The translations under genes and the position numbers were made by a program. The notes under the pieces are model-generated. The model was not told the DNA's origin, searched no databases, and worked only from the letters and a program-made list of their open reading frames with translations. From Pholis gunnellus (taxonomy: Eukaryota > Chordata > Actinopteri > Perciformes > Pholidae), in NCBI GenBank assembly GCA_910591455.2, contig OU342819.1:6574833-6638832 (forward strand): DNA of 64,000 nt, given 5' to 3'. Each line of letters starts with the position of its first letter. Position 1 is the stretch's first letter. This document shows, in pieces, positions 36,998-50,080 of this stretch.

Positions 36998-38292
36998 CTT
37001 CTATTTTCTTTTCATACTCTTTTTGTTCTTCATTTTCTTTGAGACTGCAGCTCTGCCCTCCTGCCACACGGTGTCAGTAGAGAGCTTAGTGCTTTAAAAG
37101 AGATACATTTTTCTACTTTTACATATTTCTGAGGCAAATCTTAAATATAGAAAGATAATGTAACACAGTGGGACCATAAAACACACAACTGTATCTGCAT
37201 TCCTATTGTTGGTGTGTTTTTGAGATCGAAGGAGGATTTACTGTGGCGACCGAGGGAATGATGGTCTGGATTCTGGGTGTGGTTGCACTGACATTTCACA
37301 TGACTCTGAGTAATGGCATTGGCTGGAAAACATGCACAAACATACACAAAAACAAACACAATCTAACTGCGTTGAGAAGATCATAATATAACATGAAGGC
37401 TTTTGTCATTTCTTTTTAAATGAGCTTTCGGATGTCCGTTAGTCTTTTGACGTATGAAGAAAGTTGTCCTGGCAGTTACTAATAAGCACAATACATAACA
37501 TATTTTGAAAATATGCTGCCCCTATATGTATTTAAGCCAGAGAAACGCATAGCTATTTACATATGACTCATAAAAACTGTTTTCCTCCTATGCACGGCAG
37601 CTGGCTTTGGCAAGAATGACTGGCAGGACTGACTTGTCTTCATGTGGCCATGTGACCTGTCAGTTTTTCCAGAGGGAGAAGAGGAGGTTCCTTCATGACT
37701 CAGGATAACCTCAAACCACAGCTCGGGACCTGCCCTTCTCTTCCTCTCCTTTCGGCCAGCTCCTTTTTAACTGTGTGAAGAGGAGTCCCCCATGTTTGTT
37801 ATTGTCGCTGCATGCCGAGTGTCTCCAGACAGTGAGCGAGAGCAGAGCGTCTTCCTCTTAACAGTCTGCTGAATGCTGAAAGGTGTCTTGTGTGTTGAGC
37901 TGGAAACAAAACACCCAATGTGGCAAGAAAGCAGCTCTGGGAGTGTTTGCAGAGGAATAATCGCATCGCTTTAGCTCATCTTACTGCAGTCATGTGAAAT
38001 GTTGCCACACCCAAAGGCCATATTGCCTCATTTTTCCCTCTCAGGATTGTGTTTTTGGGGATGCCTCTGTACAACAGATACGACTGTTACGGAAATATGC
38101 CCGCCACAGAGACTGACACCACACGGCCAAACCATAAATATGCGTTTTTAATGGCTTCACTCTCCACATTCAGTGTGTGTTGATGTTGTGACACGAATGT
38201 TACAAATTCATGTGGCGTTTCATTAAAGCTCTAACATGACAAGACACGTCAAAGCTGATGTATAGCAGCCAGTTTGGTAACTTTGCCTCCTA

Positions 38293-38650
38293 CAGTGCTT
38301 TTGAAAAGTATTCACCTCCTCTTTCATGTTTTGTTGTCTTACAACTAGCAAAAGTAGATTTAGTTTGGCTTTTTTTTTTTATGTCAAAAGTGTAAAAGCG
38401 GACACAAAGTGATCCAAACGAAAATGTAAAATACAGTCAGTCTACCGTCTACGTCTCACCATCTTCAGGTATTTAGTGGGCGCACCTCTGGCAGCAGTCT
38501 TGAGTCTGTGTGCACATCTGGACCCATTTTCCACCCGTTCGTCTTTGAGGATCATGAGGCATCACGAGTGAACAACTACAAACTCTCGACTCTGACTCAG
38601 CCACTCCAGAGCGTTAACGTTGTTGATTTTAAGGCGGTTCCTGTGTAGCT
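38293..38650. mobile_element. Degenerate Tc1/mariner-like element remnant
   Basis: The terminus CAGTGCTTTTGAAAAGTATT followed by CACC and TTTTGTTGTCTTACAAC resembles the ends of a widespread fish Tc1-like family (CAGTGCCTTGCAAAAGTATTC from memory). No transposase frame survives. Confidence 0.45.
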
Positions 38651-38819
38651 TTGGTTTCCCTGCTCCGGCTCATTGTCAAGCTGGCAAACAAAACTTCTCC
38701 CGAGTGGCATGTTTCTCGCAGACGGCACCATGTTTTTATACAGGATTTCCGTGCTTTTTTGCGGCCTTCATTTAATTATACTCCCCTCACCCCCCGACTT
38801 TGCCTGTGTGTTTTCTTTA

Positions 38820-39035
38820 ATAGAAATATCATACCAACTGGTGGATGGATTGTCGTGAAATGTAGTACACACGTTCCCATCAGAATGAATGATAATAACT
38901 TATGTGACCCCTCTAAAGAAATTCTCCAATACTTTGGTTTTTGACCGAATACCTGCAAAACTAATGACATTCCCATCAGCCTCAGCTGTACCTTGTGTTT
39001 AGTGCTAATTAGCAAATATACTATTGTCTACAGTT
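38820..39035. repeat. Widespread teleost interspersed repeat fragment
   Basis: GGTGGATGGATTGTCGTGAA, CAATACTTTGGTTTTTGACC, AAATACCTGCAAAACTAATG and TTTAGTGCTAATTAGCAAAT match, in order, a very common fish repeat that I know by sight. The part seen is internal; ends are not defined. Confidence 0.65.
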
Positions 39036-41830
39036 CTTGTTTTAAGATTGGTTCTATTTCAGCCCCTCTCCCATAAAGCACCAGTCCAACTCGTCTCTTT
39101 ATTTATGTCACTTTAATATTCAAGGTGTTCCACCTTTTAGAGGCACAATGTTAATATTTAACCTGCTTTTGCTCATCCCGGCCTTCTTCTTGTTCATTTT
39201 GGATTTTCATTTGGACTCTTATCTGTCATTGCTGTGAATCGGTATGTACGGTTTGGCTGGCTTCTCCCACACGCCCTCTTTCCAAGTGACAAGAGTTGAG
39301 AAACTCCGAGGATCTGTGGGCAAAACAATAGAGGCATTTCACCGGGCCCAAACAACCTCCCTCTCAGCAAACTATTTCAAAACCATGACTCTGAAGATCT
39401 CATTTCATAACTGTCCCCACCCCTCCAGCTAGAAACCAAAACAAGCCCCTTTTTGAAGTCACATGCTGAGATAATCATTAAACTACAACAAACATGCCCT
39501 CCACCCAAAGAAATGTCGGCCTTTTTGTGACCGACATGGACAAACAAACTGTGGACAACGTTAGCAATTGCTTCACCTCAGCCTCCTCTCGTCATTCATT
39601 CCCGAAATGCTTTTGTTGTCGCTCTCCAAGGATGTTTGCAAACACTTGGAGACAGACAAAAGGTCCCCGGGAACAAACTCTGGGCAAGAACAGACTTGCT
39701 CACGTGAATAATTCGCCTCATCCAAAGTCTTCTGCTTGAAGTGAGGCCGTTTCGTCTCATTCATCAAGCTCAGAATGGGAGGAAGAATCTTCAGAGACTT
39801 GATTGAAACCCGTTTCAACTTAGACAGTTGACTCTTCTGGCAACAAACAGTAACACTCGTTAACACACTTTTTTTTTTACGCCAAGCCGTTTAAACACGT
39901 TATCCAGAGGACATTACAGTGTTTGCATTGGTGACAAAATAAGAGCCATTTCTACAGGCTATGTACGTTGGAAACGAGTCTGATTACCTATTTCTAACTT
40001 GTTAGAGACAAAACCACGAATGATGTTACCTTGTTTTTGACATTTTACATTTGAGATGAACATAACTGTGGATTTAGTGATACAGAACTTCCCTCACTGT
40101 AACTTGAGAATGACTCTTTTGCAGCCGAAAGCAGAACAAAAATGCATGTTTAAATGTTTGTATGTTTGTAACAAACAGCATTCTATTTTAGAGAGAATAA
40201 TATTTCCCCATCAGAATTGACATTGTATGACGTGAAGTTTGGTGTGGCCGTGTTTTACTGAGGTTGGTCTCCATAGTGGTGTCGGCAGTATTGCTGTGTT
40301 CAGAACTCTTTTTGAGTTTAAGATGGTTAACTTATATTAACTTTATAGATTTTGCGTCCACATACAGCTTTCATGTGTTACATGATCAAACCTTTAGATA
40401 TACTGTGTGGGACTTTCACACAGTTTTCTGCTTTGAATATTGAGCTAGATGTTCACAAAAGCACCTCTGTTGCTCTTTATGTAGCTTCACTTTACCATTC
40501 AAATGCTTTTAGACATTCAAATTATTTTCTGCAACTATGAATCTATTCTTCAGGTTCACAAACCTGAACTTTTCATTTAGACTTTTCACTCACAGGTTTG
40601 ATAAACTGTACAACCACAGGCTTTGACATTCATACTGAACATTATTTTCACAATTAAAATCATGCTTTTGCTACCGTTGATTTGGTAGTGTACTGTCGCT
40701 TCGGTTGCAGAAACCGGTCTTTCACGCTGTGTTTACCGCCTCAGGGAAAACCTGCAGGTGGTTTTAATGAAGTCATTTCAGCTGACATGAAGCCAGAGAA
40801 AAATCAGGACTTTTTATTATTGCCTCTCACATACTTGTTAGTCAGGTCGAGTAAAATATTGCTCTGAACCAATTTAGTTTAATTTATGTATAATCTCAGA
40901 TCAGTTTCAGTGTTTTCTGCAGTGGTTTAACATCTGTGGGATGATATTGGTGCTTTAGCTGACGTGTGCACTGGAAATAGAGAGGAGAGATCCACCAAGA
41001 CATGAAGCTGTTGCTGCAATTTCCTTTTATTTTCTTTAGATTTCCCCTGGTTTCTGCTTCTTTTTCATTTCATCATCGTTTTTTTATCTTATTTTTTTCA
41101 ATTTTCCTTGAAATAACCGATGTGGAGACGACAGAAATAATCTAAGCACCAGGAGGACAAATAGGAATGAACTTGATTCTGTAGCTGCCCCTTTTAGCCA
41201 CTATATGGATTAAAAATATCCTTCACTTAAGTGAACATACCATAATAATACAAACTCAAATTTAAGTAAAAGTACAGCGGTATTATCAGCCACAAACTAG
41301 CTACTGCTTTTTTTCACAAGGGGTCACAATCCCAAAAGGTTGTGAATCTCTGGTTTAGTCTGTAACAATTTGACGTATTTAATAAGCTGACATGTTTTTT
41401 ATGTAAAATCTTAATGAGCTGTAAAATATGCATAGTGGATGAAAAGTACAATATCCCCCTCTGAAATGAAGCGTAAGTTTAAAGTACAAAGTAGGCTACA
41501 GAACTTAAATAAATGCACTTAGTGGCTTAAAAGGTCGTGAAATACCATTGTCACTTTCTTTCACTATCAAAACACTATAAATCCATATATGGGAATGACA
41601 CATTAGGGGTTTAATACAACAATATCGCCATAAAATCCCCAATCCCCTGTTTTCCCAGCTTTCCCACTCTTTAACTTCCTGCTGGAATGTAATACGTAAT
41701 AGCGCCCCCCCCCCCCCCCCCCCGTGATTCACACAGGTGAGAGAGCTCGAAGAAAAAAAAACTGGGTGGACGTCCCCAGCGGACCTCCTCTGATTGGATA
41801 CCGGTGACGTTTGGATGGGAGGTGGACGAT

Positions 41831-41837
41831 TATAAAT
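41831..41837 (+). promoter_or_regulatory. TATA box of the first LY6 gene
   Basis: TATAAAT lies 117 bp upstream of the start codon at 41948, leaving room for a short 5' UTR in the first exon. The second array gene has a TATA box at a similar distance. Confidence 0.5.
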
Positions 41838-41947
41838 GACGGAAAAAGAGTTTGCGTGATCAGAAATTATAACGGTTCGAGTCCTCACAGGCAGTCAGCC
41901 TCTCCCGAAAGTCCAGTTTGTAGCCTCGTTCCGCTCCTTTTTCCAAG

Positions 41948-44900
41948 ATGAACAGAATTATTCTCCAGCTTCTTGCAGTCGGATTCTGCTTTGCAGTCGG
42001 TAAGTAAAATCCCCCAAAATGAATTAGGACTTATTCATTCACATACGCACGCTGTTTTCACTACTTTTTTAGGCGTGTGACTTTTAGAAAGACCTCTAAA
42101 ATAAATGTTTTTGAACCGAAAAGCCGTATTTTACAGAGATAACGTTTAAATCTTTCCCCAGATAAAATCTACGGTTTCCCGCATGAAGTTTTGTGTTTTT
42201 ATTGAGGTCGGATTCCCATTAGAGCGCCACAGTTGTCTGCAGTATTGCTGTGTTCAGAAATAAATTGTAAATAACATTATGTTAAATCTATATTCTACTT
42301 TACATGGAGCTCATTTAGTGTTGTAGACGAGGAAAAAGAAAAAGAATCGTGTGTTTTTAACACCGATCATATCCTAGTAAATACATTTTGTTGGACTATA
42401 AACGTGAAGGTGTGTCCCAATTGTGCCTGTATTTGTTGAAGGGCTGCAGACCTTTAGGCTGTTTGACTGGGTGTGTTCACTGTACACCAGCAGGGATGGA
42501 GGACCAAAACAAGATGTGGGCCCCTTTTGTGACAAGTTGACACAAATGTGTTTTTAGTTATTTTCATGTCACGATATACTGTTTCCTGGTTTTATACGGT
42601 GTGTTGTAGTTGAACAGATAACACATAGTGCATTTTTTTTTGTGCGTTTCAGATAAGCCCTTGCTATAACATCACACACTTTTTGTTTCTCTCAATGCCA
42701 TCTGCAAGGGCCATCAGTCATCCCAACTGATTTGGGATAGAAATGGGATAAAATTGTTGCAAAATAATGTGATAAACTGTTAAAATAGTTAAAATAGCCT
42801 AGTGAACAAACAAATGGTTGGCTTAAAGAATCGGCAGTTGAAACGGCCCGCTTGGAGTAATAGATAAACGTTTGAAATAGTTGGCTAAAAGTAATGGATA
42901 ACCAGTTGAATCAATCAGAGCTGAAAGGATTGGTCGACTGACATCAATGAACTGCTTTGAACATTGATTAGGCTCATCATTTCGGTACGTTTTCAAGCAA
43001 AAATATCAAACAAAGTTTTCCTACGTTTCCCCTCTTGGCACATCCCGGGCTTTACTGTTATTACAGGTTGGGGTGAGGCAGCCTGTTTGTGCTACAGGGA
43101 TTTTCTTTCCCTCTTTTTTTTTCCCTCTCCGCAAGTTATTAAAAGACTGAATCATGTCCCAACTTGACAACCATTGCATGAGAAATTCCTCACCTTGTAA
43201 CAGTTGAGGCTTTGCCCAAGTCTCAAATTCCACTTCTATAGAAGTTCTACGGACTGGGTGCACTGTACCGACCATTTTGTTCTTGTACTATTGTGTTTTG
43301 GGTCTATTGTAGTCCATTTCTATCCTCTGTATCCCGTGAACTCTGTTGTTTCGGTCTCCTGTTTCAAACCACACCTTACCTAGAGGGAACTGTAGTCTCA
43401 TTCTGGCTGCTTTTTTTTTTTTTTTTACTTTAAGGTGATCATTTTTACCTTTTGGCCAACAAACCCTACTTAAATAGTTGCTTGTGACAGAAGAGGGATT
43501 CACAAATGCAGATAATTACATACCAAGGTTTTCTGTCTCTCTGTAAAAGTGTCCAGGAGGGATAAACATGTGCGCGTATGGGCGTCTGTACCCTGGGGAG
43601 GTGATATCAGATGGCAGTCTAGTTGGCGGTAACAGCTACTGAGAGTTTTCCGAGCACCAGCTGGCAGAAAAATAGACAAAAACACTTTTCTACTGTTGAA
43701 TCCAGATGCCGGTAGCCTAAATTGGTCAGGTTGGGAGGAGACCAATGGTCTTTATCCCTTTGTGTTCCCTTTTTTTTTTGCAGGTATTTTATGCCTTATT
43801 GATCACATTTAAATGTTTTATTATTCTGAATTCAAAAGGGTTTGAAAAGTATCTTCCTGCCACAAACGTCTTAATCTGAAAAACTCTCCGTGTAATCCCA
43901 TCCTTCAATGATGGAGCTTTAGTTAGGCTATATTGACACAACACTCCAGACCCGCCCGTGTGTATTTGCCTATATACCTTTTGTGAGGTTGTAGATAAGG
44001 ATGCTCATTATCCCAAGCAGGCGCTTTGAAGGCAGTCTTTGCATATTTGCCCTCGCATTACTTTTCGTAAACGTATTTACATATTCACATCACAAGATGC
44101 CGTCTCATTTTAGTTTTCCATGGGCTTGGTGTTGTGGCACATGACTCACATTGAGCTTAATTTGAGCTTGGTGGTGTTCTCTGTTTCTCTTCACAGTTGT
44201 TCCCCACGGTGAGCTGAGGCAGTAAGAAATAATACAAAGCGTTCTTAAACGGAGATTTTGTTGGGGAAGTGGACATTAAAATGTGTTGGGTTTTTTTTTT
44301 TTCTTTCCAGCTGGAGGGAGGCTGGATTGAGTCACTGCTCAGCTGCTTCTGTTGGTCACACATGGAGACCCTGTTGTTGAGTTAATGACTAAATGCTGAC
44401 GCTAGAATAAATACTTGTGTTACCTACAACTAACTATTTTAAGATCTTTTGCAACACGGATGCCCTCAAGTGGAGAAATTGAGGGCTGCCTCTTCCTTAG
44501 GCACTAATACAATGCCTAAAACACGATCAACCACATCAGCTGTTATTCCACTGCAGTCACTTATATTATTTTCTTGTTCTTTAGTATTAGATTAAACAGC
44601 AGCTTAGCCTTTTTAAACTCTGCAACTGTTTGTTGTTGCTTTTCTCTCTTCCCCCTCTGTGTTGTGGGTTCCTCAACATGTCCTTGTGGTGGAACCTGAA
44701 GGGTTAATCTGTACTTTGCGTGACAGAGCAGTAGAGGGCAGTGTAAGGCTGACACTGCACATTGAGGGGGTTAAGTAACGTGTTAAGTAACGTGCCACAC
44801 CCCAGAGTTCCTCGTTATCAAACTGGATGACATTTGCTCAATTTGTCGCAGAATAACTCATCAAAAGTCACTTCAGTAAACACGGTGCTCTTGTAACTTA

Positions 44901-46020
44901 ACTACTGTCATTAATCTCAATAATGGTTCTGAACCATCTCTTGTTTTTCAATTTCTTGTTTACAAATTCTAGTATTTCAACATATTTAAGGCTGTAAATC
45001 CTTCTGAACAAGTTCACATACACCTAGCATACCTGGTATAAAAAACAGATCAATTTAATCCCTTAGAACCTTATTAAACCAATTAGTGTAAGAACACGTT
45101 CTGATACATATTTTGTATCCTGCATTATAGTCGCAGTACTTATTACAAAAGAAAAAAACTAAATATTACGTAAAGGTAATAACACTTATCAAAGGAGTTC
45201 TGAATAATGTCTGCACTTTGGATCGTTTAGCTACATCTTGCCGTTAGTCATTCTTTACTTAAATACAATTTTTTTTTTTTTTTTTTTTAATGCAGACCTC
45301 TACCTGTAACAACGGTACGTCTACAACGTTGCTTTGCAACTTTAACTTAATTAAAAGGATCTGAAACTCCTCCCGCCCCTGCCGGTTACTGGGACATCTG
45401 GTTTAGGACTCCTCCTGATTGAAAGTCTGTTGACTTCACTGGTAGACCTGTATCGAGGTTGTCGATGCGGGAAATGACGTCAACGTGCGCCACATGAGTT
45501 TCCAGCAATGAGTGAAAAATGTTGTTCCTCCATGCCACTATGTTACTTAACTCGGACAGGAAGGCCAAGAAGCCGTCTGCAGTGTGATTTAGTAATCCTC
45601 AAAATATGTAGCGACACGTCCGACATGCCAAATCTGCTCAGCCTATTGTGTCTTGTTGTCCAATGTGATTGACTGCACCTGTTTTTGTGCGATATACAAA
45701 GGAGACTTTACTTCATATTTTACCCAGAGCCTGCTCTTTAAGGGAAAACGCTATTGTGTAGACGACCTGTTGCTGGTGGTGTTGAAGGCACTCCCAATTA
45801 TATGTTGAGACACTTCCGTGAACAAACGCTGTGCTATAATTGAACGTCGTTAAGGTGTACTGTTCCCTCGTGACCTCACCACCCAGACTCTGGTGTTTAT
45901 GGTTCAGTCAGACAGGTCGGACTGCATTGCAGAGTGCTGAGGTGTTTGGGACATTTTGTGTCTCCCAGATGAAGAAATCAGTATCTATCATAAACTAAAT
46001 ATATTTTACTTGTGTGTTTA

Positions 46021-46062
<42 letters not shown>

Positions 46063-49000
46063 CTCAGAGCAATAAGAGTGTACATGTAATGAGGATAAAG
46101 GTCAATTGTCAGCTCTTCTTGAATTTGGGTGTAACCGAAACCGAGGGGACAGGGTGTGTTTGAGTACAAAGGTGTGGCTGTGTTGTTTTCTTCTTCTTCT
46201 CTGAAGTAAAGAACAGGAATGATCACATACGAGTTGCCATTGCAATCCGGCTGATCCACAAGATCATCACAGGTTCCCATGAATACATCTCTGACACATT
46301 TTGTTTGTTTAAAACAAATTCAGAACCCTCCCGTTTGTGGTGGAGTTTAAGTGAGTCATCTACCTTTTTTTTTTTTTTTTTTTTAAACATGGTCACCCTG
46401 AAAAAGTGACAAAGTAAAACAAAAGATATCAACCCTTGGGATTTTTTTTTTTTTTAGAGTGTGAAGTAATGGTGAATGATGATTGGTCAGCTCAGCCACC
46501 ATCAGTCATACAGCAGTACATTTATCTTCCTCTATGTCATGTACTTAAGTATGTAATCATCCATCCCTCTACTTGAGTCATTGCGTTGCATGTTAGTTGT
46601 TGTAAATGTCAACATGTGAGATTAATCATCATGTTGAAGCACCATATCCAAGCAATCTATCATTTAGTCCTGGATGATGAAGAGTAAGCCTTTCTAAAAC
46701 AAATTCCAGTCAGCCAATTCATAACTATCATTGAAGTTCAAATGATAAGTTGTTTGACAGAAAATTTGGCAACAATTGTAATAATCCCTGAATGACTGAG
46801 TCATGTTTAACATCTGCTGCATCCAGCTTTTTTTATTATAGTATATTGTAAACAACAAAATAAAACAAAGCTATGTTAATTAGGGATGGGTGATTATCGC
46901 CAAAATATTTCACACAAAACATTAATTAATTAACCAAGAAAATGATTGGCAGGATAACTAATAAAGCAAATTGTAGCAGACCTGTAGCTAATGGTGGCAA
47001 AGATAAGATACTGCAGCTGACGTTGCTGAAATATTTTTTTCAACTGTTTATTTTTGTACTGTTGCTGCACTACTTTTACTATCTACTATTTGGCCTGTGT
47101 TACATTTGCCACTTGTAGCTGCATAACACCTGCTTTAAAGTGATTTATTTTTTGTAGTTAAGATTCAAAGCTTTATCATTGTGGCGATATTGCAGACACC
47201 TACCGAATAAAAAAAACTGCTTCTGTGGTAGTTCCCGCTACAGTAGATGTCTCCAGCACCACATTTTGCCATAATGAGACACACACATACACACATACAT
47301 ACATACATACATACATACATACATACATACATACATACATACATACATACATACATACATACATGGATTCACAAGGTCAAAACAATACCAGCGTTTAAAT
47401 AATGTTGATCAAACACAAAATATAAAAGAAAACTTTCCAGACACTTCTTTCTTTGTATAATGACTTTGGTGTGTACTTTCCACAAAGACTGCATTCATGC
47501 CACGCCGATGTTAAACTGGAGTGACCGGTTTCTAACAAAACTTCTCCTTGGTTCATTCTAATTGTTGAGTTTCTCTCCTCCCAGCAATGAGTCACACAGT
47601 TTCACAATGGCCGCTCGTCTTTCAGGCTTAGTGCGTCACCGTGAAAGCATTGAGTTGTGTTTACTTCAATCTATAAAATAAAACAAAAACGGAACAGTTT
47701 TTTGCGTACAGATTACAATTTCCAGTTTTCCTTTTGAGTTTTCTTTTTCTAAATGACCTTAAGCAGCATGAACGTCTTTAAAACTTGTCCGACAGAAAAC
47801 TGGCAGAGCGGCTTAATTGTGTTGAATGTATTTAGTTTGGGGCGTGTCCAGGACAATGTTCATTCCATTTATTATAATAGAGGGCTGGTTGTCAAGTAAT
47901 TGTATAACTTCATCAGAGTTACAGTGACAAATAAAGTTTACAGTAATAGATTTGAATGAATTTAATAAATTAGACACTGCATTTCCCCTGACATTCAACT
48001 TAATGGCGTCTCTTTGTTTGACCGAGCATTCCTGGTAAAAGACAACAGAGCGCACTCAAAATCTGGGCAATATATACGATTACATCTACCTAAAGTTAAG
48101 CTGATGATACAAGCAGACGATGTACTTGGACTATAATTCATTAGTCCACATCTATTATGTTACACTTCAATCACTTGTTGTTTGCCCAGATGGAAAAGTA
48201 CATTGATTTGTTGTAGTTGCAAAAAAAATGAGGCTATACTCTAACAATTTAATGTCGACTTTTCTTGTCAGCATTTGCAGAGATAAACCTAGATCTTTCA
48301 GAATTGGCAAAGCTTCTCCAGAGCCATTGACTATGTTATACAACTGTTTTCACTGGCTCTGGCAACTCTCCATTACCGGTCAACTGATCATTAGGAGTAA
48401 AATCATTTTAAAGCTGTGGTTGTGTATCAATGTTTGGCCTTTTTATTGCTTATTTGTGCTACAGGTCAAAGGTCATCCATTTGTCTTCATCCATGATCAC
48501 TGGCTTTGTGTCATTATCTCATACTCGACCATGCGAGACCTTTTTTTTACCGGTCAAACTGCATCATCTGAGTGGTTGGTAAACACTGAAACAGTCTCAG
48601 CAATTTGTTTCAGGCAAACATGAGAAGATGTTGATTGGAGTGCAGACGGATTCATCACCATACTTTTTAACCTCTTGATGATAGCTTTTTACAAACCTAA
48701 TCATGCTAATCCTACATTTTCTTTTTCTTTCCTTCTTGCCTCCCCCCCCCCCCCCCTTCCCACAACTATCTGTGGATATCAGTTCAAGCTCTGCAGTGCT
48801 ACAAGTGCTCCATTGGCTTTATGGACCTGTGCATTACGAGTAAAGAAACATGTGGAACCGGAGAACTTTGCTTCAGTGGTGCCGGGGCATCAGGTAAGGA
48901 GCTCAGGAATTTTAAATCTCACCAGACAAAGGAGGGTTATTGTCAGCACGCACATGTAAATGCACCCACCTCGTTCTCAGAACACATATGTAACTGCACT

Positions 49001-50080
49001 AAAGCCGAAGGGGAATAACGTGGCAACTAATTAACAAGTGAATTTATGACCAGTGAGCTGCCAATCAATCTGAGTCATCAGTTACACATTCAACATTAGG
49101 TGTTGTCTTTTAAAGCTGCTTGGAAACTAATTGGCAAGTTGGCAAAGAAGCTGAAATAGTTGGTTTCAAATTAGTTTTCATTTTTGTCTCATTTGGATTT
49201 CCACTTTAGAGTTTAAAACAGGGCTGAAAAATCTTTAAAAGATTAATTCTTACGTTTTACCATTTATTAAGCTGCATGATGTGTCAGCAGTTCACCTGAC
49301 ACAGAATGACCTACTGTATACTATACTGTCTTCTCTTTTTTACTTCGATGAAAAGTAGTCTGCCGATATTCTATTTTTTTCTTACTGTTAAAATCTCATG
49401 AAGCAACAATGAGTTGATCCTGATGTAGTTTGTTCCTCTGCACCAGAGACTCAAAGAAAGTATTGGAAGCACATCAATGAGCCCACATGAACACACACAT
49501 TGTAGTTTTTTAGGTCAACCCTGCTGCTGCTGTAAATACTCACTACAGCACCAAATGTGTAGCTGAAAATAAATGCACAGTGTATTTAGGAAATTACTGA
49601 ACCTTTTTTTTTGTCTTGATTAGCAACGTGGGATTTTTTGACTGAAAGAAAAAGCACTAGCATAGCGAAGTTCCATTGTTTTTCTGTGATTGGTTTAAAA
49701 AAGGTTTATAGTCTTTTTTTAAAAACATTTTTATTGAAGTTAAAACCTAAAGTTACCAGCCAACAACACGCTGCGCTACCTCTCACCGTGCAACCATTTC
49801 ATGTAGACACAACAAACGATAGACGGTGATGGAATGTGTTTGCTCTCGCTACACAGGCAAATTGAAAATCAAGATGAAGGGCTGTCTCGAACTGGCCAAG
49901 TGCAACCAGACCGCTGACGTGAACTTCCCCTCCAGCTCCAACACCACCATCTACTCCATGACCAAGACATGCTGCGACACCGACCTGTGCAACGCAGCGC
50001 CCGGTCTGCCCGGGACCTCCGGGCTGAGCCTGGCCCTCGCCACCATCACTGCTCTGTTCATGGCCAACACCCTGGTTTGA
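41948..50080 (+). CDS. LY6/uPAR-family GPI-anchored protein, array gene 1 (SPACA4-like)
   Basis: A small secreted three-finger protein expected on the outer leaflet of the plasma membrane. Exons 41948-41999 (52 nt), 48783-48893 (111 nt) and 49857-50080 (224 nt) join in phase 1 to 128 aa. A signal peptide (MNRIILQLLAVGFCFA) is followed by LQCYKC and ten cysteines at residues 23, 26, 34, 41, 47, 64, 70, 93, 94 and 99, the full LU set. The domain closes with the signature CCDTDLCN. The C-terminal 25 residues are hydrophobic, as for a GPI-attachment signal. NQT and NTT are potential N-glycosylation sites. It resembles fish proteins annotated as SPACA4-like, the group that includes the egg fertilisation factor Bouncer; that similarity is from memory. 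Its first intron is 6.8 kb, far longer than in the other copies. Confidence 0.88.
46021..46060. repeat. (TA)n microsatellite
   Basis: Pure TA dinucleotide tract in the first intron of LY6 gene 1. Confidence 0.95.
47281..47363. repeat. (ACAT)n tetranucleotide microsatellite
   Basis: About 20 units of CATA/ACAT with slight interruption at the left end. It is a good candidate polymorphic marker inside the LY6 gene 1 intron. Confidence 0.95.

Larger units (their letters stand above)
34949..37020 (+). other. csnk2b 3' UTR
   Basis: About 2 kb from the stop codon to the polyadenylation signal AATAAA at 36992-36997, followed by a T-rich downstream element. A MITE-like insertion occupies the middle (35992-36610). 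A long 3' UTR is inferred because no earlier canonical signal is seen. Confidence 0.6.
37021..41830. other. Intergenic region between csnk2b and the LY6 array
   Basis: No gene recognised. It contains transposon relics described separately (38293-39030), a weak fragment of the TGGTGGAA-type repeat around 41220-41520, and a pure C run at 41704-41723 that ends about 110 bp before the TATA box of the first LY6 gene. Confidence 0.5.
42000..48782. other. Long first intron of LY6 array gene 1
   Basis: Holds (TA)n at 46021-46060, poly-T runs (45270-45288, 46362-46384) and an (ACAT)n tract at 47281-47363. A hAT-terminus-like TAGGGATGGGTGATTATCG sits near 46883. I see no additional coding exon. A G/C run near 48742-48757 lies just before the exon 2 acceptor. 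Confidence 0.6.

Noticed and set aside
48228..48623. 131-residue plus-strand frame in the LY6 gene 1 intron
   Set aside because: No recognisable domain and no splice or promoter context; AT-rich intronic sequence gives such frames by chance.
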